A stretch of 64,000 nucleotides of DNA, from contig NZ_JBGMEB010000023.1 of the NCBI RefSeq assembly GCF_041447285.1, positions 16,011-80,010 on the forward strand, written 5' to 3'. Position numbers and translations under genes: made by a program. The notes beneath the pieces are model-generated. The model was not told the DNA's origin and searched no databases. It was given only the letters and a program-made list of their open reading frames with translations. Below, in pieces: positions 1 through 7,829 of this stretch. The DNA comes from Methanomethylovorans sp041447285 (GTDB lineage Archaea > Halobacteriota > Methanosarcinia > Methanosarcinales > Methanosarcinaceae). Positions within the stretch are counted from its first letter, which is position 1, and every line of letters begins with the position of its first letter.

Positions 1-2
1 AT

Positions 3-314
3 GTCGCAAAAAGTCTCAACACTCATGTGCAATATGTAGGAGAAAGAGATGATATAAAACGTGTAATGGTTTTCGGAGGCAGTGGTTTTCGTAGCGAGTA
101 TCTGGAAGTGGCAAGAGAGCATGGTGCTGAAGCATTTGTATCTTCAGAACTGAAACATGATGTCATACGCTCCCGGGGAGAGCTTGTTCTTATCGATGCC
201 ACACATTATGCTACAGAGAATCCGGGTATGGAGGAGCTTTGCCCGCGTCTGGCAGACCTATTGGGGTTAGATGTTGAATTCATACATCACAATCCATTTA
301 TCAGGGTGATATGA
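3..314 (+). CDS. Nif3-like (YbgI/SA1388 family) metal-binding protein, C-terminal part
   Basis: The gene is cut by the left edge of the window; only the last 103 codons are present. The visible part has the C-terminal signature of the Nif3/YbgI dinuclear-metal family: a GGSG turn, a SEL.HD motif (metal-ligand region) and the block LIDATHYATE with the family's HYATE motif near residues 64-73 of the fragment. Family members bind two divalent metals; the physiological reaction is not settled, though some are annotated as GTP cyclohydrolase type 2-like. The stop codon overlaps the ATG of the next small ORF (ATGA at 311-314), which suggests translational coupling. Family assignment is confident, function is not. 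Confidence 0.82.
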   Translation, partial: VAKSLNTHVQYVGERDDIKRVMVFGGSGFRSEYLEVAREHGAEAFVSSELKHDVIRSRGELVLIDATHYATENPGMEELCPRLADLLGLDVEFIHHNPFIRVI

Positions 315-472
315 GGTATCATTTGATGTCTGATACTACTGAATGGAAAGAAGTGGAAGAATTACTGGAACAGAATTTGAAGCGAAAGGTAAGGGCTAAA
401 CACAGAGGATACGGGGACTATGAAAAAAGAGTTTACAGAGGACCCTCTGTGAAAAGAGAATATGAGCGATAA
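311..472 (+). CDS. Small basic ORF (53 aa) coupled to the Nif3-like gene
   Basis: This short frame starts at the ATGA overlap with the preceding stop codon and runs to TAA at 470-472, ending just before the convergent glycosyltransferase gene. An internal ATG at 326 (MSDTTEWKEV) is an alternative start. The product is hydrophilic and rich in Lys, Arg and Glu, with a helical N-terminal half (EWKEVEELLEQNLKRK) and an Arg/Tyr-rich tail. No domain is recognised. The stop/start overlap and continuous frame support a real gene, but it could be chance. A nucleic-acid or protein-binding role is only a guess from composition. Confidence 0.45.
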   Translation: MRYHLMSDTTEWKEVEELLEQNLKRKVRAKHRGYGDYEKRVYRGPSVKREYER

Positions 473-484
473 TACTCAGCTACT

Positions 485-1657
485 CTATTTTTTGTCCTTA
501 AGTAAACGGCCATAAACTTTCAATGTGGAATCGGCTATCTCATCCCAGTTATATACTTCTTCAATGAGCTTACGCCCTTCGTTTCCAAAACCTGCTTTCC
601 CCAAGCCATCCAGTACATAGTTGATTCCCCATGCTATGGAATCCGGGTTTTGGTAAACTGTAACCCCATTCTTGAAATTCTCAATAAGCTTCACAGCATC
701 GGTAGCCACCACACTCTTGCCCGCATCCCATGCTTCAAGTACAACAATGCCAAAAGGTTCGTTGCGGCTTGGAACGCATACGATATCTGCAGCATTGTAC
801 CAGTCTCTGGAAACGTTATCAGAAGCATAACCAAGGAAATGAGCTGCATGCTTAACACCCGTTGAAACAGCCAGATATTCGCAATGGGCTCTCATTTCCC
901 CCTCTCCTATAAATACAAACTGTACGTCCCACCGGTGAGACAATACTTTTCCTATGGCTTTTACAAGCATATCAGGCCCTTTCTGATAGCTCATGCGCCC
1001 TATAAACAAAACAACAGGAGCGAGTGAATGGATTCCATATTTCTTTTTTATCTCTCCTGGATCAATGTCCCTATGCATTTTGTTTAAAAATATCCCGTTC
1101 GGTACAAGCGATATCTTATTATCTGGTATTAGGTATAGAAATTGAACTTCCTTTTTAAGTACCTCTGAAGTAATTATAACTTCAGCAGCCTCATAACCAC
1201 CCAGCCATTCTCGATGTGAGATCGTTTTAGCTTCCCACCAATCCCCATGTACATTTCCGTTACGTCCCCATTCTGTACTGTGGTATGTGAGAAGGAAAGG
1301 CAGTCCTTTTTCTGCTTTGAGTTTGCATAGTACATTCACCGGATGCCAGTCATGACCATGGAGGATATCGAAATGACCGAATTTGTCTACCATTTCTAAA
1401 AACATCCAGTACATGGAATCGCACATTCTGTCCATCTGGTTTACCACGCCACCTGATTGGTCGTGGTCCACTCGATGATAATGCACGCCATTTATGAACG
1501 AATGCGGATCTAACCCGCGGTTACGGGTGAATATATGCACTTCATGACCCTTTGAAGCTAATACTTCGGATAGTTCTGAAACATGGGGAGCTATACCTCC
1601 CACCTTTACTGAATACAAGCTTTCCCACGAGAACATACCTATTCTTAATTTTCTCAT
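485..1657 (-). CDS. GT4-family glycosyltransferase (glycogen synthase-like)
   Basis: GT-B fold retaining glycosyltransferase of about 390 residues. The N-terminal Rossmann domain has the acceptor-side GGIAPHVSELSEVLA motif typical of glycogen synthase and GT4 enzymes, and the C-terminal nucleotide-sugar domain carries SRNEPFGIVVLEAW, the E-x7-E motif. The start is taken as the ATG at 1657; a GTG four codons upstream is also open. It is the last gene of a leftward operon after a GT3-like glycogen synthase and a GalT-like gene, and sits next to a divergent operon of glucan-degrading enzymes. A role in alpha-glucan synthesis or transfer from a nucleotide sugar is inferred from this context; the exact donor and acceptor are unknown. 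Confidence 0.85.
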   Translation of the reverse strand: MRKLRIGMFSWESLYSVKVGGIAPHVSELSEVLASKGHEVHIFTRNRGLDPHSFINGVHYHRVDHDQSGGVVNQMDRMCDSMYWMFLEMVDKFGHFDILHGHDWHPVNVLCKLKAEKGLPFLLTYHSTEWGRNGNVHGDWWEAKTISHREWLGGYEAAEVIITSEVLKKEVQFLYLIPDNKISLVPNGIFLNKMHRDIDPGEIKKKYGIHSLAPVVLFIGRMSYQKGPDMLVKAIGKVLSHRWDVQFVFIGEGEMRAHCEYLAVSTGVKHAAHFLGYASDNVSRDWYNAADIVCVPSRNEPFGIVVLEAWDAGKSVVATDAVKLIENFKNGVTVYQNPDSIAWGINYVLDGLGKAGFGNEGRKLIEEVYNWDEIADSTLKVYGRLLKDKK

Positions 1658-1679
1658 TTTATCCCACACTTATTAACAT

Positions 1680-2660
1680 TCAATGTATTTCCTGTTCGGA
1701 CATCTCATTGTTCAAATACTCAGCAGCCTTTTCAGGGGGCATGGTATTAATGAAAATATCAGTGTTTTTCTCAAATCCTGCCATCTTACTTGTCACGGGC
1801 TGGAGCCTGATATTCAAATGATATGTATCGTCTTTCATCAGTTGGAAAAACATATAATTGTAAGAAGGAGATCCCAATACTGTTTCTAATCTGGAAAGTA
1901 CATAGCGCATAGCAACACCCAATGAAAACAGCATTTCAGTTGACAATGCTCCAAGATGACATACATGTTCTTTTGGAAGGAACCAGATCTCAAATGGAAC
2001 CTTTGAGCAATAAGGAGCAAAGGCTATGAAATATTTATTTTCATAAATGGATCTTTCACTTGCAGATTCCCTGCATACTATCTCACAGTAAGGACATTCT
2101 CCTTTAGCCTGAATAACATCTGTCTCCCTTTTTATAGAAGGAGGTATCAGAGGCAATGCGATAAGCTGGGAATGGGTGTGTTCCAGGGATGCACCAGCCT
2201 GCTTTCCCCAATTCTTAAAAAGAGATACGTACCGTATCTGTGGCTGTTTCCAGTAATGAATGACCCGGTCCCTGTAAGCTTTCATGAGCAGATACATCTC
2301 TTCATCTGAGAAATTTGTCAGCTTTTTCTCGTGTTGAGGTGTTTCAATTATTACTTCGTGGAAACCATATCCCGATTGACAGGGGGTATCAGCACCTTCA
2401 GGACTGAGGGCAGGATATAGATTTGGTATACAACGGATCTGCCAGTCTCTAATAACTTCATCCTTACTGTCCTGAAGGATCTTTCCATTCTTATATACAG
2501 CCAGAGCAGGTGGAGTCTGGTCTTCTCTTCCAGCACAGAATACACAGCTTGTAGCATTCTGGACCTCCGGTGAAGAAGAAAAATCAGAAGGCCTTTTACC
2601 TCTTGCAGCGGCTACTATGCAATAATCATCAAGGAAATAGTGTTTGCGTATCTCAGACAC
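1680..2660 (-). CDS. galT: Galactose-1-phosphate uridylyltransferase-like protein (HIT superfamily)
   Basis: About 326 residues, the usual GalT length. Two Cys pairs (CVFC and CPYC) match the structural zinc sites, and HTHSQ matches the catalytic HxHxQ of the family, whose second His forms the nucleotidyl intermediate; bacterial GalT usually reads HPHxQ, so Thr replaces Pro. GalT exchanges UMP between UDP-glucose and galactose-1-phosphate. Here it lies between a glycogen synthase and a GT4 transferase, so it may interconvert nucleotide sugar and hexose-1-phosphate for glycogen turnover (inference). The start is a GTG at 2660, preceded by an AGGAG ribosome site. It probably shares the transcript of the gene at 2699-4516. 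Confidence 0.83.
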   Translation of the reverse strand: MSEIRKHYFLDDYCIVAAARGKRPSDFSSSPEVQNATSCVFCAGREDQTPPALAVYKNGKILQDSKDEVIRDWQIRCIPNLYPALSPEGADTPCQSGYGFHEVIIETPQHEKKLTNFSDEEMYLLMKAYRDRVIHYWKQPQIRYVSLFKNWGKQAGASLEHTHSQLIALPLIPPSIKRETDVIQAKGECPYCEIVCRESASERSIYENKYFIAFAPYCSKVPFEIWFLPKEHVCHLGALSTEMLFSLGVAMRYVLSRLETVLGSPSYNYMFFQLMKDDTYHLNIRLQPVTSKMAGFEKNTDIFINTMPPEKAAEYLNNEMSEQEIH

Positions 2661-2698
2661 TTGTATTTCTCCTGCTTAATCTGAAAAACTATCAAGAG

Positions 2699-4516
2699 TC
2701 AGTTTTCCTCTTCTTCCTGAACTATGCATACGCCCGTAAGAAGCTCATAATATTCTTTTGTAGGGCTCAGCCAGTTCATCTCCTTTGCAAGCAGGTTAGC
2801 TTCCTGGCAAAGAAGGCTATACTTTACTTTGTCATCAATGTAAGTATCCAGGAAATAGTCTATAGCAAGAGCGTAATCGCATACCATTTCATTGTATGGA
2901 AGGTCTATATTATCCACAACTATCACCCCGCCCATGCCCATAACGAGGCGTTTGATGCTTGCAAGGGCATCACTAAAACCACACACCTTGCTGACTATGC
3001 TTGGTGTAGCCTCTTTTCCTGCTTCAAGTCCTGTGAGCAGGAAAGGCTCATATCTTGAAGGGAATATCCCTGCAATACACCCTGCCATTAACTCATCAGA
3101 GTTCATATTAAGACCGCCATCATGGTCTGATATCCACTGAGGATAAAGTACAGCTGTAACATGTCTTCTTCCGGTGATAATTTGCGCAGGTTCTAGCTGC
3201 CTCTCCTTGATCATTCTCTGAAGTCTTATTTCCTCTCCCTGTAATATCTCATCCGGCAGCTTAAGTGGGAAACCTTCAGGTACATTTGACTTTGGACCGT
3301 GTGCTGCTATAATAAAGCAAACTACACGTATATCCTCATCCTGCTGTCCTGCGGCTATCTGCAGTTTTACCATTCTATCCAGCAACATGAGGGAGTCAAG
3401 GAGGTCAGGATAGCCTTTGTTCTCGATCTCGATACGTGATATGGAGAAAACAGGCAGTATCCTCTTTGAAGGAATGGGCACGCCTCCATACAGTTTATGT
3501 ATATTTTCTGAAAGAAAGGTCTGTATCTTCTCGCGGCATTTCTTCTTCTTTTCCATGGAAATGCCCAATCCATTGTTATCTATACCATTGCGGACAACTA
3601 TCGAATCTATCCCGTAGAACAATTTGACTTCCTTACGCGTGGAGTCACCTACTGCGGTTACTACATCGGCATTCACAGAAAGAGCTTCAAGTCTTGCGAG
3701 GTTCTCAGGCACTTTTGGATCCCAAGTACTATCATTCTGACGGATCTTCTGTAACGATTGATGTCCTGAAGCTCTCCCTGGCAATGTTGCATGATATGTA
3801 GCTACTGAATTAACGGATAAACCTAATTTATGCAGCCGTGCCAGCGTATAAAATACACCAAATTCATGGCAATGCAGATATACATGCATGCTGGGCATAA
3901 GGGAAGCAGCAAAATCAGATATTGCCTGATCTGCAAATTCTTTTGCCCTTTGTGCTTTTATAGTCACAAGTTCCCTTATGAATTCAGATATAGAATACGA
4001 GAGATTAAGATAATGAGTATATTCCTGGCCGTTTCCCATATTCTCATACTTAAGTGAATCAAGGCCTATGAGGGAAAAAGCTTCAGCTTTTACCTTATCG
4101 GAAAGGCACATAGTAGCACCTGAGTAATCAGACATTATCCTGCAAAAATCATTTGTTTTGAACATCAGATAAATGATAGGTATGCCTTTATAATGGCGTA
4201 CACCACTAATGATCTCTATACCTCTTGATTTCATGGCAGTGATGGCTTCTGCAACCTCATCCTCGGTTTCATAAGGCTCAAAACCAGTCATATCAGTGAT
4301 ACGGTTGAGGCTTTTATGCCAATCAGTACCTGCATGTCCATAGTATGGACCTGCAACTATAATTCCAGGTAATATCTCATCCTTGATGGCTCCTGAACTC
4401 ATCAGGGATGCAAGAGTAGTGGCTTCGGCGTCAATCACATTCCAGATACCACCCATTTTATTCGACTTCGGGCCAGCCTCTTCTCCTGCTATCACTAACC
4501 ATTTTCGTTCAAACAT
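2699..4516 (-). CDS. Glycogen synthase (GT3-like)
   Basis: A 605-residue GT-B enzyme resembling the eukaryotic-type (GT3) rather than the bacterial GlgA family. Visible features are KMGGIWNVI near residue 20 (sugar-nucleotide synthase N-motif), a central HCHEFG...ATYHATLPGR block like the HFHEW...TTHATLLGR of glycogen synthases, and SRYEPFLLTGLEAG near residue 500 carrying the E-x7-E donor motif. It should elongate alpha-1,4-glucan from a nucleotide glucose in the cytoplasm. It heads the leftward operon with the GalT-like and GT4 genes. A TATA-like ACTTTTATAGA at 4538-4548 lies about 27 bases before the ATG, so the mRNA may be almost leaderless. Confidence 0.85.
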   Translation of the reverse strand: MFERKWLVIAGEEAGPKSNKMGGIWNVIDAEATTLASLMSSGAIKDEILPGIIVAGPYYGHAGTDWHKSLNRITDMTGFEPYETEDEVAEAITAMKSRGIEIISGVRHYKGIPIIYLMFKTNDFCRIMSDYSGATMCLSDKVKAEAFSLIGLDSLKYENMGNGQEYTHYLNLSYSISEFIRELVTIKAQRAKEFADQAISDFAASLMPSMHVYLHCHEFGVFYTLARLHKLGLSVNSVATYHATLPGRASGHQSLQKIRQNDSTWDPKVPENLARLEALSVNADVVTAVGDSTRKEVKLFYGIDSIVVRNGIDNNGLGISMEKKKKCREKIQTFLSENIHKLYGGVPIPSKRILPVFSISRIEIENKGYPDLLDSLMLLDRMVKLQIAAGQQDEDIRVVCFIIAAHGPKSNVPEGFPLKLPDEILQGEEIRLQRMIKERQLEPAQIITGRRHVTAVLYPQWISDHDGGLNMNSDELMAGCIAGIFPSRYEPFLLTGLEAGKEATPSIVSKVCGFSDALASIKRLVMGMGGVIVVDNIDLPYNEMVCDYALAIDYFLDTYIDDKVKYSLLCQEANLLAKEMNWLSPTKEYYELLTGVCIVQEEEEN

Positions 4517-4537
4517 GATTGATTCCCACTGATGATT

Positions 4538-4606
4538 CTATAAAAGTTTAATTGGCCTCTATCAATAAAACAATATCGTGTTAATATCTATCCATTAGAA
4601 TATAAA
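4538..4606. promoter_or_regulatory. Divergent promoter region of the glycogen island
   Basis: Between the leftward glycogen synthase (ATG at 4516) and the rightward GH57-like gene (ATG at 4660) there are two TATA-like boxes: ACTTTTATAGA (4538-4548) reading left and TATAAA (4601-4606) reading right. The left one predicts a very short leader, the right one a leader of about 30 bases. Both operons are therefore likely fired from one 140-base regulatory region, which would let synthesis and breakdown of glycogen be switched reciprocally. Confidence 0.5.
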
Positions 4607-4659
4607 CTGTTGTTTTTAAGTGCAATAGACTAAAATAATGAGAGAGGATATATTTAATC

Positions 4660-5790
4660 ATGGAATCGGTTTGTGTGTGTGTGGATTTACATCTACCATT
4701 TCATATGAAATGGTACTGGCCAGCTGATGGTTATCGCATACCTGAGATTTCGACCTATTTTGATCAGGAGAGAATCTTTACTGATTTTCAGCGTATGGCA
4801 GTAAACATTAGGAGAACGAACAAGGTATTGGAGAGATCTATTGCTAATGGAGCGGCCTATACTCTGAATCTTTCGGGAACATTTCTTGATCAGTGTCCAT
4901 GGGACCCAGAAGTCCTGAATTCATTTAAAGAGTTGACAGATACCGGAAATGTTTCATTTGCTGCATCTACCTATTATCACTCTCTAAGTGCTCTTTATCC
5001 TGACCTCACAGATTTTAAGGAGCAGGTATGGATGCATATGAAAAAGGTATCGGAGCTCTTTGGTGTCACTCCTTTAGCTTTCGTGAATCCTGAATTGATG
5101 ATATCTGGAAATACTGGAGGCGTGCTCAAAAAGCTGGGTTTGAAATGCATGATAGCAGAAGGAGCTAAAAACCTGCTTCATGCAGATGTGCCTTCAAGAG
5201 TATATTCTGATGATATGCCAACACTGCTTCGTCACATAGATCTAAGCGAGGACATCAGCAAGCGTTTCTGCGACAAATCATGGGAGGAATATCCATTGAT
5301 AGCTGACAAGTTCGCTTCCTGGATAGAGCGCATTGAAGGCGATGTTATCACTCTTTACCTGGATTACGGTTCAATAGCCTGGAACGAGAGCAAAGCAGGG
5401 GGCATGTTCCAGTTTCTGGCAGATCTTCCGTTGAGCCTTGAAGAAAGAGGTATCAGCATGATCAAGCCTGAAGATGCAGTGAGCAGATTTGATAAAGTAA
5501 AGCTGGATACGCTGAAAACCGAGTCTGCAGCTCGGTATGGAATGGAGAGCCTGCTTGGAAATCATGCACAGCATTTCTATCTGAAGGAACTTGAGATAAT
5601 AGGGCAAGAACTAAGGGAACATCCCGATGCTTCAGATAATCCTCATATGCGTCATATGTTCGGATATCTGCAGCAGAGTGATATTTTCCTGGATATGAAC
5701 ACTGTCAACATAACAGGGTATGAAAGAGCAGTAAATAACTTATCCATTTTGTCTGATTTCAGAAGGGCTATTTTGGAGGGGAGTGCATGA
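4660..5790 (+). CDS. GH57-like protein with altered catalytic-region motifs
   Basis: A 376-residue paralogue of the next gene. The GH57 barrel landmarks align (H11 in HLPFH, the GTFLDQC block, YYHSL, E145 in VNPELM, D235 in LDYGSIAW). The presumed nucleophile E145 and acid/base D235 are kept, but the usual HQPYR is HLPFH and the motif-4 DYETFGEH is DYGSIAWN, so the conserved Glu and His next to the catalytic Asp are lost. GH57 enzymes hydrolyse or transfer alpha-1,4-glucans. This copy may be a low-activity or regulatory partner of the intact GH57 protein that overlaps it by four bases (ATGA at 5787-5790). First gene of the rightward operon. Confidence 0.8.
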   Translation: MESVCVCVDLHLPFHMKWYWPADGYRIPEISTYFDQERIFTDFQRMAVNIRRTNKVLERSIANGAAYTLNLSGTFLDQCPWDPEVLNSFKELTDTGNVSFAASTYYHSLSALYPDLTDFKEQVWMHMKKVSELFGVTPLAFVNPELMISGNTGGVLKKLGLKCMIAEGAKNLLHADVPSRVYSDDMPTLLRHIDLSEDISKRFCDKSWEEYPLIADKFASWIERIEGDVITLYLDYGSIAWNESKAGGMFQFLADLPLSLEERGISMIKPEDAVSRFDKVKLDTLKTESAARYGMESLLGNHAQHFYLKELEIIGQELREHPDASDNPHMRHMFGYLQQSDIFLDMNTVNITGYERAVNNLSILSDFRRAILEGSA

Positions 5791-6998
5791 AGTCGGTCTG
5801 CTTTTACTTTGAAGTCCATCAACCATATCGGTTAAGATGGTTCTGGCCGGATGAACACAGGGGTTTTGACAGATATTTTGATAGCAAGGCTAACAGGGAT
5901 ATATTTGAGAAGGTATCGCGTAAATGTTATCTTCCTACCAACAAAGCCATGCTTGACCTTATTGATGAATACGGCGGAAAGTTCAAGATAAGTCTCTCAG
6001 TCACAGGTACGTTGCTTAGCCAGTGTGAGAAGTGGGGCAAAGATGTGCTGGAAACCTTTAAACAGCTGGCAGATACAGGATGTGTAGAATTCCTGGAAGA
6101 AACGAATTACCATTCTCTGGCAGGTTTGTTCGATGATCGGGAAGAGTTCAGGGAACAGACACTTGAACACCGGGAAAACATGAAGACGCTTCTTGGAGTA
6201 GAACCCCAAGTCTTCCGCAATACTGAATTGCTTTATAATAACAGCCTTGCTGCCACGGTTGAAGAACTGGGATACAAAGCGATACTCACTGAAGGTACCG
6301 AACATCTTCTTGGCCGCAGGTCACCGAACTATGTGTATCGTGCAAAGGGCTCAGACATCAAAGTACTTCTCCGTAATTACAAACTTAGCGATGACATCGG
6401 TTACAGATTCTCTTCAAGATGGTGGCCGGAATATCCTCTCACTGCAGAAAAATGGGCCAGCTGGGCTTCACTTACTCCTGGAAATACCTTGAACATTTTT
6501 ATGGACTATGAGACCTTTGGTGAGCATCAGTGGGAGGAAACAGGCATCTTCAAATTCCTGAAAGCATTACCTGCAGAGGTCTTAGACAGGAAGTTGGCTT
6601 TCCGTACTCCTTCTGAAATTATCAGCAGATATGATCCCGTAGATGATATCGATGTCGGAGATTTTTCCACTATCTCCTGGGCGGACAGCGAACGCGATAC
6701 CAGTGCATGGCTGGGTAACGATATGCAAAGAAGATGCTTTGAAGATGTCAAGATGCTAGGTCCTTATGTGTACAAAACTAAAGACCCGGAGATCATCAAT
6801 ATCTGGAAGCATCTGCTCACTTCAGATCATTTCTATTATATGTGTACCAAATGGCTTGGTGATGGTGATGTGCATTCGTATTTTAGCATTCATTCATCGC
6901 CATTTGATGCTGCTATCAATTACATGGCAGTTCTCATGGACTTTAAATCTATGGTATTCAGAAAATTGGACGCTCTAGATGCTGAAGCCCATGAATAA
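5787..6998 (+). CDS. GH57 family alpha-amylase / alpha-glucan-acting enzyme
   Basis: A 403-residue glycoside hydrolase family 57 protein without signal peptide, so cytoplasmic. Motifs in order: HQPYR at residues 11-15, GTLLSQC near 74-80, TNYHSL near 106-111, the nucleophile motif RNTELLY with E147, and MDYETFGEH with the putative acid/base D240 and conserved E242 and H247. It should cleave or transfer alpha-1,4-glucosidic bonds in stored glycogen. GGAGGGG lies just before the start, which overlaps the stop of its divergent paralogue. Companion GH15 and debranching genes downstream complete a glycogen-degradation set. Confidence 0.9.
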   Translation: MKSVCFYFEVHQPYRLRWFWPDEHRGFDRYFDSKANRDIFEKVSRKCYLPTNKAMLDLIDEYGGKFKISLSVTGTLLSQCEKWGKDVLETFKQLADTGCVEFLEETNYHSLAGLFDDREEFREQTLEHRENMKTLLGVEPQVFRNTELLYNNSLAATVEELGYKAILTEGTEHLLGRRSPNYVYRAKGSDIKVLLRNYKLSDDIGYRFSSRWWPEYPLTAEKWASWASLTPGNTLNIFMDYETFGEHQWEETGIFKFLKALPAEVLDRKLAFRTPSEIISRYDPVDDIDVGDFSTISWADSERDTSAWLGNDMQRRCFEDVKMLGPYVYKTKDPEIINIWKHLLTSDHFYYMCTKWLGDGDVHSYFSIHSSPFDAAINYMAVLMDFKSMVFRKLDALDAEAHE

Positions 6999-7019
6999 TG
7001 GGAGAAAAGGGGGGTAACT

Positions 7020-7829
7020 ATGGTACGGGATTTATACATGTTTTCCAGGGGCGATGAGAGTGCTCATGTGGTATGGTTCAGCATCAATTATCAGACAGAT
7101 ATGGGAGCTGAAGCTAACATCAACTCAGTGCTTAGTGAAATGGGAGTGAAATTAAAGTTTGCATACCTTGACAATACGGAACATGATGGACAAGGAAAGT
7201 ATGTGCTTTTTACCGAGGTCAAGGAAAAGGTACAGATAGATACTATCAATGAAATGCTTCGCAAAATTAAAGGAATTACTGAGGTAGAATCCGGTATCTC
7301 TGGAAATCGTATGATACACTCAGTGGATTTTCCTCTGAATTTCTTGGGGGAAAGAGCCGTTATTGCAAGATCAAAGACTTTTCTGGATATCCTACGGATA
7401 ATAAGGGAAAATGTGATCCAGCCCGATGGTCTGCTTCTTCTGAGTGGCCTTAAGGGTGGTATAGGTGCCGCAAAATATGTTAAGGGTATAATAAAGGCAG
7501 ACGAAAGTAATTGTCTGGCCATACTAAGAGAACTATTCCTTGCATCCGGCTGGGGAAAACTGGAAATGGATTTTGACAGAGATAGTTACAATGGTAAGGT
7601 CATAGTAAGGGAATCTTTCATTGCAGATGCATACGGTCCCAGTGATCTTCCTGTATGTGGGTATATGAGCGGCTTCATTGCGGGTTATATGACAGAAATG
7701 ATGGGCTACACTTTCCAGGTGCGTGAAGTTAGCTGTAAAAGCATGGGGTATGCAGTATGCGAACATATAGTTTCACCTGCTCCTGAAGGGGTAAAAATGG
7801 AACATATTATGAAAGAGGAGATCCAGTGA
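7020..7829 (+). CDS. V4R domain protein (predicted small-ligand-binding regulator)
   Basis: 269 residues. The C-terminal ~110 residues show the V4R (4-vinyl reductase) pattern: SF.ADAYG, PVCGYMSGFIAGYM, then spaced Cys residues in VSCKSMGYAVCEH. V4R domains bind small hydrophobic ligands or take part in regulation and tetrapyrrole or methanogen-specific processes. The N-terminal ~90 residues look like an ACT-type regulatory fold (inference from the pattern of alternating strands and helices). The start has a strong purine run (GGAGAAAAGGGGGG) upstream. Its stop overlaps the GTG start of the glucoamylase gene (GTGA at 7826-7829), so it is co-translated with the glycogen-breakdown enzymes and may sense a metabolite controlling them. 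Confidence 0.72.
   Translation: MVRDLYMFSRGDESAHVVWFSINYQTDMGAEANINSVLSEMGVKLKFAYLDNTEHDGQGKYVLFTEVKEKVQIDTINEMLRKIKGITEVESGISGNRMIHSVDFPLNFLGERAVIARSKTFLDILRIIRENVIQPDGLLLLSGLKGGIGAAKYVKGIIKADESNCLAILRELFLASGWGKLEMDFDRDSYNGKVIVRESFIADAYGPSDLPVCGYMSGFIAGYMTEMMGYTFQVREVSCKSMGYAVCEHIVSPAPEGVKMEHIMKEEIQ

Noticed and set aside
2570..3058. Long + strand reading frame
   Set aside because: Lies opposite the glycogen synthase and GalT genes, whose motifs are clear; no domain and poor codon use on this strand.
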